From Janthinobacterium sp. GW456P (GTDB lineage Bacteria; Pseudomonadota; Gammaproteobacteria; Burkholderiales; Burkholderiaceae_D), in the NCBI RefSeq assembly GCF_002127655.1, contig NZ_NEHB01000002.1, positions 62,001 to 126,000 of the forward strand: a DNA stretch of 64,000 nucleotides, read 5' to 3'. The stretch's first letter is position 1; every line of letters begins with the position of its first letter. The notes under the pieces are model-generated. The model saw nothing but the letters and a program-made list of their open reading frames with translations. It searched no databases and was not told the DNA's origin. Made by a program: the position numbers and the translations under genes. Positions 29,578-37,483 of this stretch are shown here, in pieces.

Positions 29578-30030
29578 TTACGCTGCCGGCGTCAAGGCTT
29601 TCTTGACCAGGGCGGAGACCACCGTCATGTCGGCGCGGCCAGCCAGCTTCGGCTTGACGATGGCCATGACCTTGCCCATGTCTTGCGGACCGGCGGCGCC
29701 CGAGGCGGCCACGGCGGCAGCCACTTCGGCCGCCACTTCTTCGTCCGACAGGCCGGCAGGCATGTAGCCGACCAGGTGCACCAGCTCGGCTTTTTCGATG
29801 TCGGCCAGGTCGGCGCGGCCGCCGGCTTCGAACTGGCTGATCGAATCCTTGCGCTGCTTGATCATCTTTTCCACGATGGCCGTCACGTGGGCATCCGTCA
29901 ATTCGATGCGCTCGTCGACTTCCTTGCGCTTGATTTCCGCCAGCAACAGGCGAATCGTGCCCAGCTTGCCCGCTTCCTTGGCGCGCATGGCGTTTTTCAT
30001 GTCTTCGGTAATTTGTTCTTTCAAGCTCAT
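29578..30030 (-). CDS. yqeY: GatB/YqeY-domain protein
   Basis: A 150-residue protein made only of the YqeY domain. MSLKEQITEDMKNAMRAKE starts a helical bundle, and the C-terminal part AAVAASGAAGPQDMGKVMAIVKPK is the family motif shared with the tail of GatB. The domain can bind tRNA in GatB, but the role of free-standing YqeY is unknown. It lies between rpsU and dnaG, the usual place in beta- and gammaproteobacteria. Confidence 0.93.
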   Translation of the reverse strand: MSLKEQITEDMKNAMRAKEAGKLGTIRLLLAEIKRKEVDERIELTDAHVTAIVEKMIKQRKDSISQFEAGGRADLADIEKAELVHLVGYMPAGLSDEEVAAEVAAAVAASGAAGPQDMGKVMAIVKPKLAGRADMTVVSALVKKALTPAA

Positions 30031-30090
30031 GGCAATCCTCGTTGGTCAGTGGGTGGGTGCTCGTGCGCACGGCTAAAGTCAGCAGGCCAC

Positions 30091-30126
30091 AAAAGCGAAA
30101 ACCCGCTGCGGCGAACCGGAGCGGGT
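30091..30126 (-). terminator. Rho-independent terminator after rpsU
   Basis: Arms ACCCGCT (30101-30107) and AGCGGGT (30120-30126) form a stem, and on the minus strand the arm is followed by TTTTCGCTTTT. This can end a short rpsU transcript about 100 bases past its stop, before yqeY, letting the ribosomal protein be made in excess over primase. Confidence 0.8.
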
Positions 30127-30222
30127 ATGCGACTCATCTGAAGTAGTACTCCAGGCGAATCAAAACAAAACCCGTGGCGAACAAGGCGCCGCACTACCCG
30201 GGTTGGTTCTGACTGAACAGTC

Positions 30223-30435
30223 TTAGAATAATTTTTTCGGCAGTTGTTGGCTGCGGATGCGTTTGTAATGACGCTTGACAGCAGCTGCCAGCTTGCGCTT
30301 GCGCTCAGCTGTTGGCTTTTCGTAGAATTCGCGAGCGCGCAATTCGGTCAGCAGACCCGTTTTTTCGATGGTGCGTTTGAAGCGACGCATTGCGACTTCG
30401 AACGGCTCGTTTTCTTTAAGGCGAATAGTGGTCAT
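30223..30435 (-). CDS. rpsU: 30S ribosomal protein S21
   Basis: A 70-residue basic protein with the S21 pattern: N-terminal [21 protein letters not shown] and a helical Arg/Lys-rich body ([18 protein letters not shown]). It binds near the 3' end of 16S rRNA in the small subunit and supports initiation. It heads the macromolecular-synthesis block. A possible promoter lies about 45 bases upstream on the minus strand (TACTAT at 30477-30482, poor -35). Confidence 0.97.
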   Translation of the reverse strand: MTTIRLKENEPFEVAMRRFKRTIEKTGLLTELRAREFYEKPTAERKRKLAAAVKRHYKRIRSQQLPKKLF

Positions 30436-30629
30436 GTAAAATTCAAACCGTTGAGGTGGTGTATAGGAAGAGATAGATAGTAGCAGCTTTTATTCGGAAA
30501 GGGAAGCCCCTCCCCACTTGCGTGCGGCATGCAGCCTGAGGTCGCTGCCGGAATGTGGCGAGAATGTGGCGTAAACCCCACGCACCGGAGCCGGCGCACG
30601 GAGCGCCTGACCCCATCCTACAGACTTGC

Positions 30630-31844
30630 TTACTGCAAGGCAATACCTGCCGCCACGCCGGAAGACCAGGCCCACTGGAAGTTGTAGCCGCCCAGCCAGC
30701 CCGTCACGTCGACCGATTCACCGATGAAATACAGGCCCGGCACTTTATTGGCCATCATGGTCTGCTGCGACAGTTCGCGCGTGTCGATGCCGCCGCGCGT
30801 CACTTCCGCCTTGCGGTAGCCTTCGGAACCGTTCGGCACGATGGACCAGGCATTGATGGCCTGGCCCAGCTTGCGCAGCTGCGCGTCGGGCATGTCGGCG
30901 ATGCGCGCGTCCGGCGCCAGGCCGTTCGCGGCCAGCAGGCAGTCCGCCAGGCGCTGCGGCAGCCATTGGGCGACGATATTGCCCAATTGCTTCTTCAGGG
31001 TGCCCTTGCCTTCGATCAGGGTCTGCGCCACGTCCACTTCCGGCAGCAGGTTGATGACGATGGGCTCGCCCGGCAGCCAGTAGCTGGAAATCTGCAAAAT
31101 CGCCGGGCCCGACAGGCCGCGGTGCGTGAACAGCAAATCTTCGCGGAAACGCGCGCCCGTGGCCTTGCGGCCTTTCAGGCTGCCCGTCTCCACATCCACT
31201 TCCAGCGCGATGCCGGACAGTTCCGCGAACGGGGCCCAGCTGGCCGGGTCGAACGTCAGCGGCACCAGGGCCGGACGCGGCTCGACCATCGCCAGGCCGA
31301 ACTGTTTGGCGATGCGGTAGGCAAAATCGGTGGCGCCGATCTTCGGAATCGACAGGCCGCCCGTGGCGATGACGATGCTGGCCGTCTCGATGTCGCCGCT
31401 GTCCGTCTGCAGCACGAAGCCGCCGTCGCCTTGCTGGGCAACATTGTCGATTTTGCACGGCATGCGCCAGTGCACGCCGCCAGCGGCGCACTCGTCCTTG
31501 AGCATGTCGATGATCTGCTCGGCCGATTCATTGCAGAATTGCTGGCCCTTGTGCTTTTCGTGATAGCCGATCCGGTATTTTTTCACCAGCGCGAGGAAAT
31601 CCTGCGGCGTGTAGCGCGACAGCGCGCTCTTGCAGAAATGCGGATTTTCCGAGAGGAAATTTTGCGGGGTGGCGTTAATATTGGTGAAATTGCAACGACC
31701 ACCACCCGAGATGCGGATCTTTTCGGCCAGCTTGGCCGCGTGATCGATCAACACCACGCGCTTGCCTTGCTGGGCGGCCACCGCCGCACACATCATGCCG
31801 GCCGCGCCCGCGCCGATCACTGCCACATCAAATTGTTTTGCCAT
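30630..31844 (-). CDS. BaiN/HI0933-type NAD(P)/FAD-dependent oxidoreductase
   Basis: A 404-residue flavoprotein. The dinucleotide-binding GAGAAG is at residues 11-16, followed by RISGGGRCNFTN, a strong BaiN/YhiN signature, and a C-terminal second FAD-contact GGYNFQWAWSSG. The family is often misnamed as a lysine or aminoacetone oxidase. BaiN is involved in bile acid dehydroxylation in gut bacteria, but the substrate here is unknown. ATG 31844 gives MAKQFDVAVIGAG; a GTG at 31859 is an alternative. No functional partner is apparent nearby. Confidence 0.9.
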   Translation of the reverse strand: MAKQFDVAVIGAGAAGMMCAAVAAQQGKRVVLIDHAAKLAEKIRISGGGRCNFTNINATPQNFLSENPHFCKSALSRYTPQDFLALVKKYRIGYHEKHKGQQFCNESAEQIIDMLKDECAAGGVHWRMPCKIDNVAQQGDGGFVLQTDSGDIETASIVIATGGLSIPKIGATDFAYRIAKQFGLAMVEPRPALVPLTFDPASWAPFAELSGIALEVDVETGSLKGRKATGARFREDLLFTHRGLSGPAILQISSYWLPGEPIVINLLPEVDVAQTLIEGKGTLKKQLGNIVAQWLPQRLADCLLAANGLAPDARIADMPDAQLRKLGQAINAWSIVPNGSEGYRKAEVTRGGIDTRELSQQTMMANKVPGLYFIGESVDVTGWLGGYNFQWAWSSGVAAGIALQ

Positions 31845-31900
31845 AAGAATTCCGGTCACCGCTGATTACAAAGCCGCCATTGTAAACTGCGGCGGCGCGG

Positions 31901-32893
31901 CTAGCGCGGCCGTGCTGCAATCTGCCGCGACGCCATCAGGCATTGCGCCACCTGCTCGGCGATCGATGGCGGCACGGGCACCTCGCCGCGCAGCACGGCC
32001 GCGATCCAGGCCGCCGTGGTGGCCGCATCGCGCTCGGCCGGCAAATGCGGCAGTTCTTCCACCAGCAGTTGTTTTTCCACCAGCACCGTGCGCTCGGCGC
32101 CGTGGAACCAGTCGATCTGCTGCGCCTTGTTGGCGTTGGCCACCGTCTCGCCCTCCGTGCCGCGCATCAGGAAAGCGTCGCCGCGCGCGGGATCGCAGGC
32201 AGTCAGGAAATATTCGCCAAGCATTTCCAGATATTCCGGATGCGTGTACGACACCAGTCGCAGGGCGGGACCGGCGAACGGCTGCATGATTTTCACCAGA
32301 GTGTGCGTGGAATTGCGCACGCCCAGCACGCGCCGCAGCGACAGCAGATATGCCATGCGCGGCGCCAGCGCCTCGATGGGCAGGAAGGCCGCTTCACCGC
32401 GCGCCATGGCGGCCTCGGCTTGCGCATGGTCCGATGAAGCGGACACGCCCAGCGCGGCCAGCACTTCGGCCGTCGTGATCCGGCCCGGGTCGCTGCTCAC
32501 GCCATGCACGAGCACGGGTGCGCCCGCGCGCGCCAGCAGCAGCGCCAGCAAGGCTGTCAAATTCGCCATCTTGCGCGCGCCGTTGTAGCTGGGAATGATG
32601 ATCGGGGCGAACTCGCCGGCCGGCGCGGCCAGCGGGGCGAACGACGCCTCGGCAGCGTCGAGAAAGCCGGCGATCTCGTCCACGGATTCGCCCTTGATGC
32701 GCATCGATAACAAAATGCCGCCCAGTTCCAGGTCCGACACGCGGCCCTCGAGCATGGCGCGGTACAGGGCGCGGGCATCGTCACGCGTCATGCTGCGCGC
32801 GCCGTTCTTGCCGCGTCCTATTTCTTTGATGAAACGTGCAGCGGGAAATGGCTCACCGGCCACATCGGTATGGGGGATGGATACAGTCGTCAT
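31901..32893 (-). CDS. ybiB: YbiB, TrpD2-family DNA-binding protein
   Basis: A 330-residue protein with the fold of anthranilate phosphoribosyltransferase (glycosyl transferase family 3). The N-terminal helical region has GGILLSMRIKGESVDEIAGF. The body has IIIPSYNGARKMANLT in place of the catalytic PRPP-binding GGDG-type loop, so TrpD activity is unlikely. YbiB of E. coli binds nucleic acids without sequence preference and is controlled by LexA. No clear SOS box was seen upstream here. It lies 56 bases downstream of the flavoprotein start (same strand). Confidence 0.87.
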   Translation of the reverse strand: MTTVSIPHTDVAGEPFPAARFIKEIGRGKNGARSMTRDDARALYRAMLEGRVSDLELGGILLSMRIKGESVDEIAGFLDAAEASFAPLAAPAGEFAPIIIPSYNGARKMANLTALLALLLARAGAPVLVHGVSSDPGRITTAEVLAALGVSASSDHAQAEAAMARGEAAFLPIEALAPRMAYLLSLRRVLGVRNSTHTLVKIMQPFAGPALRLVSYTHPEYLEMLGEYFLTACDPARGDAFLMRGTEGETVANANKAQQIDWFHGAERTVLVEKQLLVEELPHLPAERDAATTAAWIAAVLRGEVPVPPSIAEQVAQCLMASRQIAARPR

Positions 32894-33040
32894 GGCGCCA
32901 GCTTACACGGATTTTTCCCCATGCAGCCGGGCTGGCCGACGGCTTGGGTGCCGATGCAACAGTCTTTCCGGCTATTTTTACATCGCCGCTGCATCCGAAC
33001 GCGCTGCCGCTGCGTATAAGACTGCACGGGAGGACTCATC

Positions 33041-33718
33041 ATGGAACACGCGAGCAAACAGGAAACTGCCTTCGTCGGCATCGAAACGAGCAAGCTGCTG
33101 CTGAAAGCCGTGCTGCGCTCGGGCGGCGACGTGCTGTGCAAGGTGCTGGAAAACGACCTGGCCGGCTACCGCTGGCTGCGCAGTTGGCTGCAGAGGAACG
33201 ACGTGCCCGTCATGGGCTTGCGCACCTGCATGCGTCTCGACGCCCCGTACAGCGAGGCGCCCGCCCGCGCGCTGGCCGAGATGGGCATGCTGGTCTGCGA
33301 CGCCCAGCCGGCGCAGTTGGACGATTATCTTCGCGGCCAGGGTTTGCCCGCGAACGCGGCGCACAGCGCCGTGGTGCTGGCCAATTACTGCGAGGAAAAA
33401 CGCCCCGCATGCTGGACGCCGCCCTCGCCCGCCTACGTGGAACTGCGTTTGTGGCTGCGCCGCCTGCACGCCATCGAAGGCGTGCGCCAGCAGGACTCGG
33501 CGCGCCTCGATGCGCACCTGCGGGCTGGCCAGCATGCGCTGCACGCCCTGTTGCGCCAGCAAATCGCTTGCCTGGATGCGCAGATACGCCAGCATGAGAC
33601 GGCCATCCTAGAGCATGTGCGGCGCCATCCCGGCCTGCCCCGGCCGCCCGAGCTGGCCGGCAACTACCAGCGCATCGCCCGCTACAGCGTTGGCGCCAGC
33701 CTGGCCGGCGGCCACTGA
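33041..33718 (+). pseudogene. Degenerate IS110-type DEDD-domain protein (transposase-derived, possibly domesticated)
   Basis: A 225-residue protein that keeps the framework of the IS110 N-terminal DEDD transposase domain: FVGIETSK (12-18, normally IDxSK), a block around 56-65, DDYLRGQGLPANAAHSAVVLANY (94-116, the D-x2-D region) and a WLRRLHAIEGVRQQD helix with later coiled coil to residue 200. The four acids expected for DNA cleavage are replaced (E15 for D, R61 for E, A107 and S109 region for the last two D). The C-terminal Transposase_20 domain, with its catalytic Ser, is absent. The frame is open, GC-rich and preceded by a good GGGAGGA ribosome site, so it may be an expressed domesticated protein. 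No flanking repeats were seen. Confidence 0.7.
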
Positions 33719-33867
33719 GCGCCGGCAGCAAGGGGCTGGCGGCGTGGCGGCCCTGCCATAAAAACAACTGAGCCATTCTCGTTTTGGGTCCATCCCCGCC
33801 GCCAGGCCGCATTTCCGCTACACTATTGCCTCTTAAAGAACGCAATCGCGAAAGCCGAGCCAGAATC

Positions 33868-34929
33868 ATGAATACGCCAGACATCGAAAATATCAACGTC
33901 ACCTCTTTCGCGCCCATGCCGACACCGGCCGAACTGCACGCCAAGCTGCCCCTGTCGGAAAGCGCCTTCGACACCGTCAGCCGCGGCCGCGAAGCGCTGC
34001 GCAGCATCATCGACCGCAAGGACCAGCGCCTGTTCGTCGTCGTCGGTCCGTGCTCGATTCACGACCCCGTCGCCGGCCTCGATTACGCGCGCCGCCTGAA
34101 AGCGCTGCAAGAGGAAGTCAAGGATACGATGCTGCTGGTGATGCGCGTGTATTTCGAAAAACCGCGTACCACCACGGGCTGGAAAGGCTATATCAACGAC
34201 CCGTACATGGACGATTCGTTCAAGGTCAACGAAGGCATGGAAAAGGCGCGCCAGTTCCTGCTCGACGTGTGCGAACTGGGCCTGCCCACCGCCACCGAAG
34301 CGCTGGACCCCATCTCGCCGCAATACCTGGGCGATTTGATCGCCTGGACGGCCATCGGCGCGCGCACGACGGAATCGCAGACGCACCGCGAAATGTCGTC
34401 GGGCCTGTCGACACCGGTCGGCTTCAAGAACGGCACCGATGGCGACATCAGCATCGCCGTCAACGCGATTTTGTCGTCGGCGCATCCGCACTCCTTCCTG
34501 GGCATTAACGCCGAAGGCAACGTGGCCATCGTGCGCACGCGCGGCAACGCCTACGGCCACGTGGTGCTGCGCGGCGGCGACGGCCGTCCGAACTACGATT
34601 CGGTCTCGATCGCCATCGCCGAACAGGCGCTGGCCAAGGCCAAGCTGCCGGCCAACCTGGTGGTCGACTGCTCGCACGCGAACAGCTATAAAAAGCCGGA
34701 ACTGCAGCCGCTGGTGATGGGCGACGTGGTCAACCAGATCCGCCAGGGCAACCGCTCGCTGGTGGGCGTGATGATCGAATCGAATATCGTTGGCGGTAAC
34801 CAGAAGATCCCGCAAGACCTGTCGCAACTGACCTACGGCTGCTCTGTCACGGACGGCTGCATCGACTGGGACACGACGGCCACCATGCTGCGCGACGCGC
34901 ATGCGCATTTGCTGAACCGCCCGGCGTAA
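33868..34929 (+). CDS. aroG: 3-deoxy-7-phosphoheptulonate synthase (DAHP synthase, class I)
   Basis: A 353-residue DAHP synthase of the AroF/G/H type: VVVGPCSIHD, then RVYFEKPRTTTGWKGYINDP, GARTTESQTHRE, GFKNGTDG and a C-terminal SNIVGGNQ. It joins PEP and erythrose 4-phosphate, the entry step to the shikimate pathway. Metal and PEP ligands (Cys of GPCS, His of SFLGI to CSHAN, Glu, Asp) are in place. ATG 33868 matches the short N-terminal arm of the family. Which aromatic amino acid inhibits it cannot be told from sequence. The stop codon lies in an inverted repeat (34923-34940). Confidence 0.95.
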   Translation: MNTPDIENINVTSFAPMPTPAELHAKLPLSESAFDTVSRGREALRSIIDRKDQRLFVVVGPCSIHDPVAGLDYARRLKALQEEVKDTMLLVMRVYFEKPRTTTGWKGYINDPYMDDSFKVNEGMEKARQFLLDVCELGLPTATEALDPISPQYLGDLIAWTAIGARTTESQTHREMSSGLSTPVGFKNGTDGDISIAVNAILSSAHPHSFLGINAEGNVAIVRTRGNAYGHVVLRGGDGRPNYDSVSIAIAEQALAKAKLPANLVVDCSHANSYKKPELQPLVMGDVVNQIRQGNRSLVGVMIESNIVGGNQKIPQDLSQLTYGCSVTDGCIDWDTTATMLRDAHAHLLNRPA

Positions 34930-34940
34930 AAAATTACGCC
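34923..34940. repeat. Inverted repeat at the aroG stop codon
   Basis: GGCGTAA (34923-34929), AAAA, TTACGCC (34934-34940) form a 7-base-pair hairpin that includes the stop codon. There is no T-run, so it is probably an mRNA end-stabilising or weak termination element. Confidence 0.5.
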
Positions 34941-34971
34941 CAACGATGTTGCCGGATGACGGCATCAATGT

Positions 34972-35025
34972 GTAGGCCGGCGCAGGTCGGCGTAGGTCGG
35001 CTTAGCGCGCGGCGCGTAAGCCGAC
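34972..35025. repeat. REP-like palindromic element
   Basis: A 9-base inverted repeat GTCGGCTTA (34996-35004)/TAAGCCGAC (35017-35025) surrounds a GC-rich loop. It is preceded by three related short repeats of the form GTAGGTCGGC (from 34972). Such intergenic palindromes are frequent in Oxalobacteraceae genomes. Only this copy is seen in the window. Confidence 0.7.
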
Positions 35026-35041
35026 ACCACCACGCGGCATA

Positions 35042-35449
35042 TCACGCCATCTGCACATGCGGCAGCACGGCGAACGAACCGGCCAGCGCCTGCTCCGCCT
35101 TGCTGGCCGGGATATTGAGTTCATTGATGTCCAGGTAGATGCGCCCGTCGAGGATGCGCACGGCGTACAGGCGCGCCATGCCCTGCACGGGCGCCACCAG
35201 GCGGCCCGAATCGAGCTCGATGATCCAGCTGTTCTTCGGCCCCATCAGGTTTTTCTCCATCAGCACCCCATGCGCCAGCGGACCGCCCAGGCAGGGCACC
35301 GCGTCGAGCAACGCGTAGACCGTATCATCCAATGCCCGAAACAGCGCCACGCCGGGCAAGTCCTGCCAGGCCAGCCCCCGCTGCACCATGCGCGCGCCCG
35401 CCAGCGGCATGTCCTTCAGGCGGCAAATCATTTTCCATTGTTCCGACAT
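35042..35449 (-). CDS. NirD-like Rieske-fold protein (orphan nitrite reductase small-subunit homologue)
   Basis: A 135-residue protein of the NirD type: MSEQWKMICRLKDMPLAGARMVQ start and CLGGPLAHGVLMEK then SWIIELDSGRL. The Cys-His iron-sulfur ligands of true Rieske proteins are not present (only one Cys in the loop), as in enteric NirD, so no cluster is expected. In nitrite reductase NirD is the small partner of NirB, but no nirB or nitrate gene is nearby. ATG 35449 with GGGAG upstream is chosen. Role uncertain; it may be a stand-alone member of the family. Confidence 0.7.
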   Translation of the reverse strand: MSEQWKMICRLKDMPLAGARMVQRGLAWQDLPGVALFRALDDTVYALLDAVPCLGGPLAHGVLMEKNLMGPKNSWIIELDSGRLVAPVQGMARLYAVRILDGRIYLDINELNIPASKAEQALAGSFAVLPHVQMA

Positions 35450-35659
35450 TGCTAGCTCCCGTGAGAAAGGCACACGCCTGTCTAAGCAAGAGCGGTGCCA
35501 ATGCCTGCATAGGCGCAAAACAGCCGGAATCCTGGGCAAAACCGGCCCGCGCCGCACTGCGCAAGTGCACACTGCCGCCGAAATGGTGCGCCGGCCGCAC
35601 GGTGAACCGCCCGGCTTTCCTTTACAATGGCGGATTACTCCTCCCTATTCAGTACCTTC

Positions 35660-36700
35660 ATGATTGTTCTTGGCGTCGAATCCTCCTGTGACGAAACCGG
35701 CCTGGCCTTGTACGACACGCAACGCGGCCTGCTGTCGCACGCCCTCTATTCGCAAGTCGCCATGCACGAGCAATATGGCGGCGTAGTGCCGGAACTGGCG
35801 TCGCGCGACCATATCCGCCGCGCCATCCCGCTGCTGGAAGAAACGCTGGCGAAATCCGGCGTGAGCCTGCCCGACATCGACGCCATCGCCTACACGCAAG
35901 GCCCGGGCCTGGCCGGCGCGCTGCTGGTCGGTTCTTCCGTGGCCTGCAGCCTGGGCCTGGCCATCAACAAGCCGGTGCTGGGCATCCACCACCTGGAAGG
36001 TCACCTGCTGTCGCCGCTGCTGGCGTCCGAGCCGCCGGAATTCCCCTTCATCGCGCTGCTGGTGTCGGGCGGCCACACGCAGCTGATGCGCGTCGATGGT
36101 GTGGGCCAGTACACGATGCTGGGCGAAACCCTCGACGATGCGGCCGGCGAAGCGTTCGACAAGTCGGCCAAGCTGCTGGGCCTCGGCTACCCGGGCGGCC
36201 CCGCCATTTCGCGCCTGGCCGAATTCGGCGACCCGCTGGCGTATAAACTGCCGCGTCCCATGCTGCACTCGAAGGATTTCAACTTCAGCTTTTCCGGCTT
36301 GAAGACGGCCGTGCTGACGGTGGTGAAAAACCATGAAGAAAAAGTCATCGCCAATATCTGCGAGCAGGACAAGGCGAACATCGCGCGCGGCTTCGTCGAC
36401 GCCATCGTCGACGTGCTGACGGCCAAATGCGTGTCGGCCCTCAAGCACACGGGCTTGAAGCGCCTGGTGATCGCCGGCGGCGTGGGCGCCAACGCGCAGC
36501 TGCGCGCCTCGCTCAATGCGGCCGCCGCCAAGAAGCGTTTTAAAGTGTATTACCCGGAGCTGGAATTCTGCACCGACAACGGCGCCATGATCGCCTTTGC
36601 CGGCGCCATGCGCCTGCAGATCAACCCCGACGCCGCCAAGCACGATTACTCGTTCAACGTGCGCCCGCGCTGGCCGCTGGACGAGATCCGCGAAGTCTGA
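35660..36700 (+). CDS. tsaD: tRNA N6-adenosine threonylcarbamoyltransferase TsaD
   Basis: A 346-residue Kae1/TsaD protein, which with TsaB and TsaE transfers threonylcarbamoyl to A37 of ANN-decoding tRNAs. [42 protein letters not shown] (metal-binding His) and [12 protein letters not shown] are all diagnostic. ATG 35660 is chosen, while ATG 35627 would add 11 residues. It ends base-to-base with eutC, converging. Cytoplasmic. Confidence 0.96.
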   Translation: MIVLGVESSCDETGLALYDTQRGLLSHALYSQVAMHEQYGGVVPELASRDHIRRAIPLLEETLAKSGVSLPDIDAIAYTQGPGLAGALLVGSSVACSLGLAINKPVLGIHHLEGHLLSPLLASEPPEFPFIALLVSGGHTQLMRVDGVGQYTMLGETLDDAAGEAFDKSAKLLGLGYPGGPAISRLAEFGDPLAYKLPRPMLHSKDFNFSFSGLKTAVLTVVKNHEEKVIANICEQDKANIARGFVDAIVDVLTAKCVSALKHTGLKRLVIAGGVGANAQLRASLNAAAAKKRFKVYYPELEFCTDNGAMIAFAGAMRLQINPDAAKHDYSFNVRPRWPLDEIREV

Positions 36701-37474
36701 TCACGCCAGCAGGAAGTTGCGCGCGCCCGCCAGGGCCGCGCCCTCTTCCACCGTTTCATCCTTCAATTCCACGCCCGACAGCTGCCGGCTGAACGCCTGC
36801 GACAGCAGGTAGTGCAGCCGGTACGCGGCCGGCGCATACGCCAGCCCCTCCGGGCGCACGTTCGAGATGCAGTTGCGGCGCTCGTCCAGCAGCCCCACCT
36901 TGGGCGCCCACGTCAGGTACAGGCCCAGGCTGTCCGGGGAACTCAAGCCCGGCCGCTCGCCGATCAGCACCAGCACGGCCCGCGCTTTTATCAATTCCCC
37001 CACCTCATCGCCGACAGCCACCCGCCCCTGCGCCACGATGTGCACGGGCGACAGCGTCCACGCTTCCAGCGCCAGCCGTGCGCGCAAAGCGGCCAGGAAC
37101 GGCGCCGCGTGGCGCCGCACTGCCAGCGCCGACAGGCCGTCGGCCGCCACCAGCGCCAGGTCCACGCCCTTGGCGCCGCCATCCAGCCGCGCGCGCGAAG
37201 CGTCGTCGAGCCGGCGCCCCAGGTCGGGCCGCTGCAGGTAGATGGCACGCGTGGCGGCGGCGCTGTGCAGGGGCACGCAGTCTAGCCCCTGCGCGGCCAA
37301 GTCGCTTGCCAGGACTTCGTCATCGAGCGCCAGGTGCACGGCGTCGCGCGCCTGCGCGTGGGCCAGCTGGAACGCCAGCTGCGCGCGGGTCGGCACGCTC
37401 ACGCCGCGGCGCCCCAGCGCGATGCGCGCCGCCGTATGCGCGCGCAGCGCCTGCCAAGGATCGGTTTCGCCCAT
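36701..37474 (-). CDS. eutC: Ethanolamine ammonia-lyase small subunit EutC
   Basis: A 257-residue Eut[23 protein letters not shown] at the start, [14 protein letters not shown] and [19 protein letters not shown] later are family motifs that help bind adenosylcobalamin. With EutB it forms the enzyme that turns ethanolamine into acetaldehyde and ammonia. It starts 9 bases after eutB on the same strand and converges with tsaD. No microcompartment shell or reactivase genes lie beside it. Confidence 0.95.
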   Translation of the reverse strand: MGETDPWQALRAHTAARIALGRRGVSVPTRAQLAFQLAHAQARDAVHLALDDEVLASDLAAQGLDCVPLHSAAATRAIYLQRPDLGRRLDDASRARLDGGAKGVDLALVAADGLSALAVRRHAAPFLAALRARLALEAWTLSPVHIVAQGRVAVGDEVGELIKARAVLVLIGERPGLSSPDSLGLYLTWAPKVGLLDERRNCISNVRPEGLAYAPAAYRLHYLLSQAFSRQLSGVELKDETVEEGAALAGARNFLLA

Positions 37475-37483
37475 GCTTCCTCC

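Noticed and set aside
33041-33718. A functional IS110 insertion sequence
   Set aside because: Catalytic acids and the C-terminal domain are missing and no element ends were seen.
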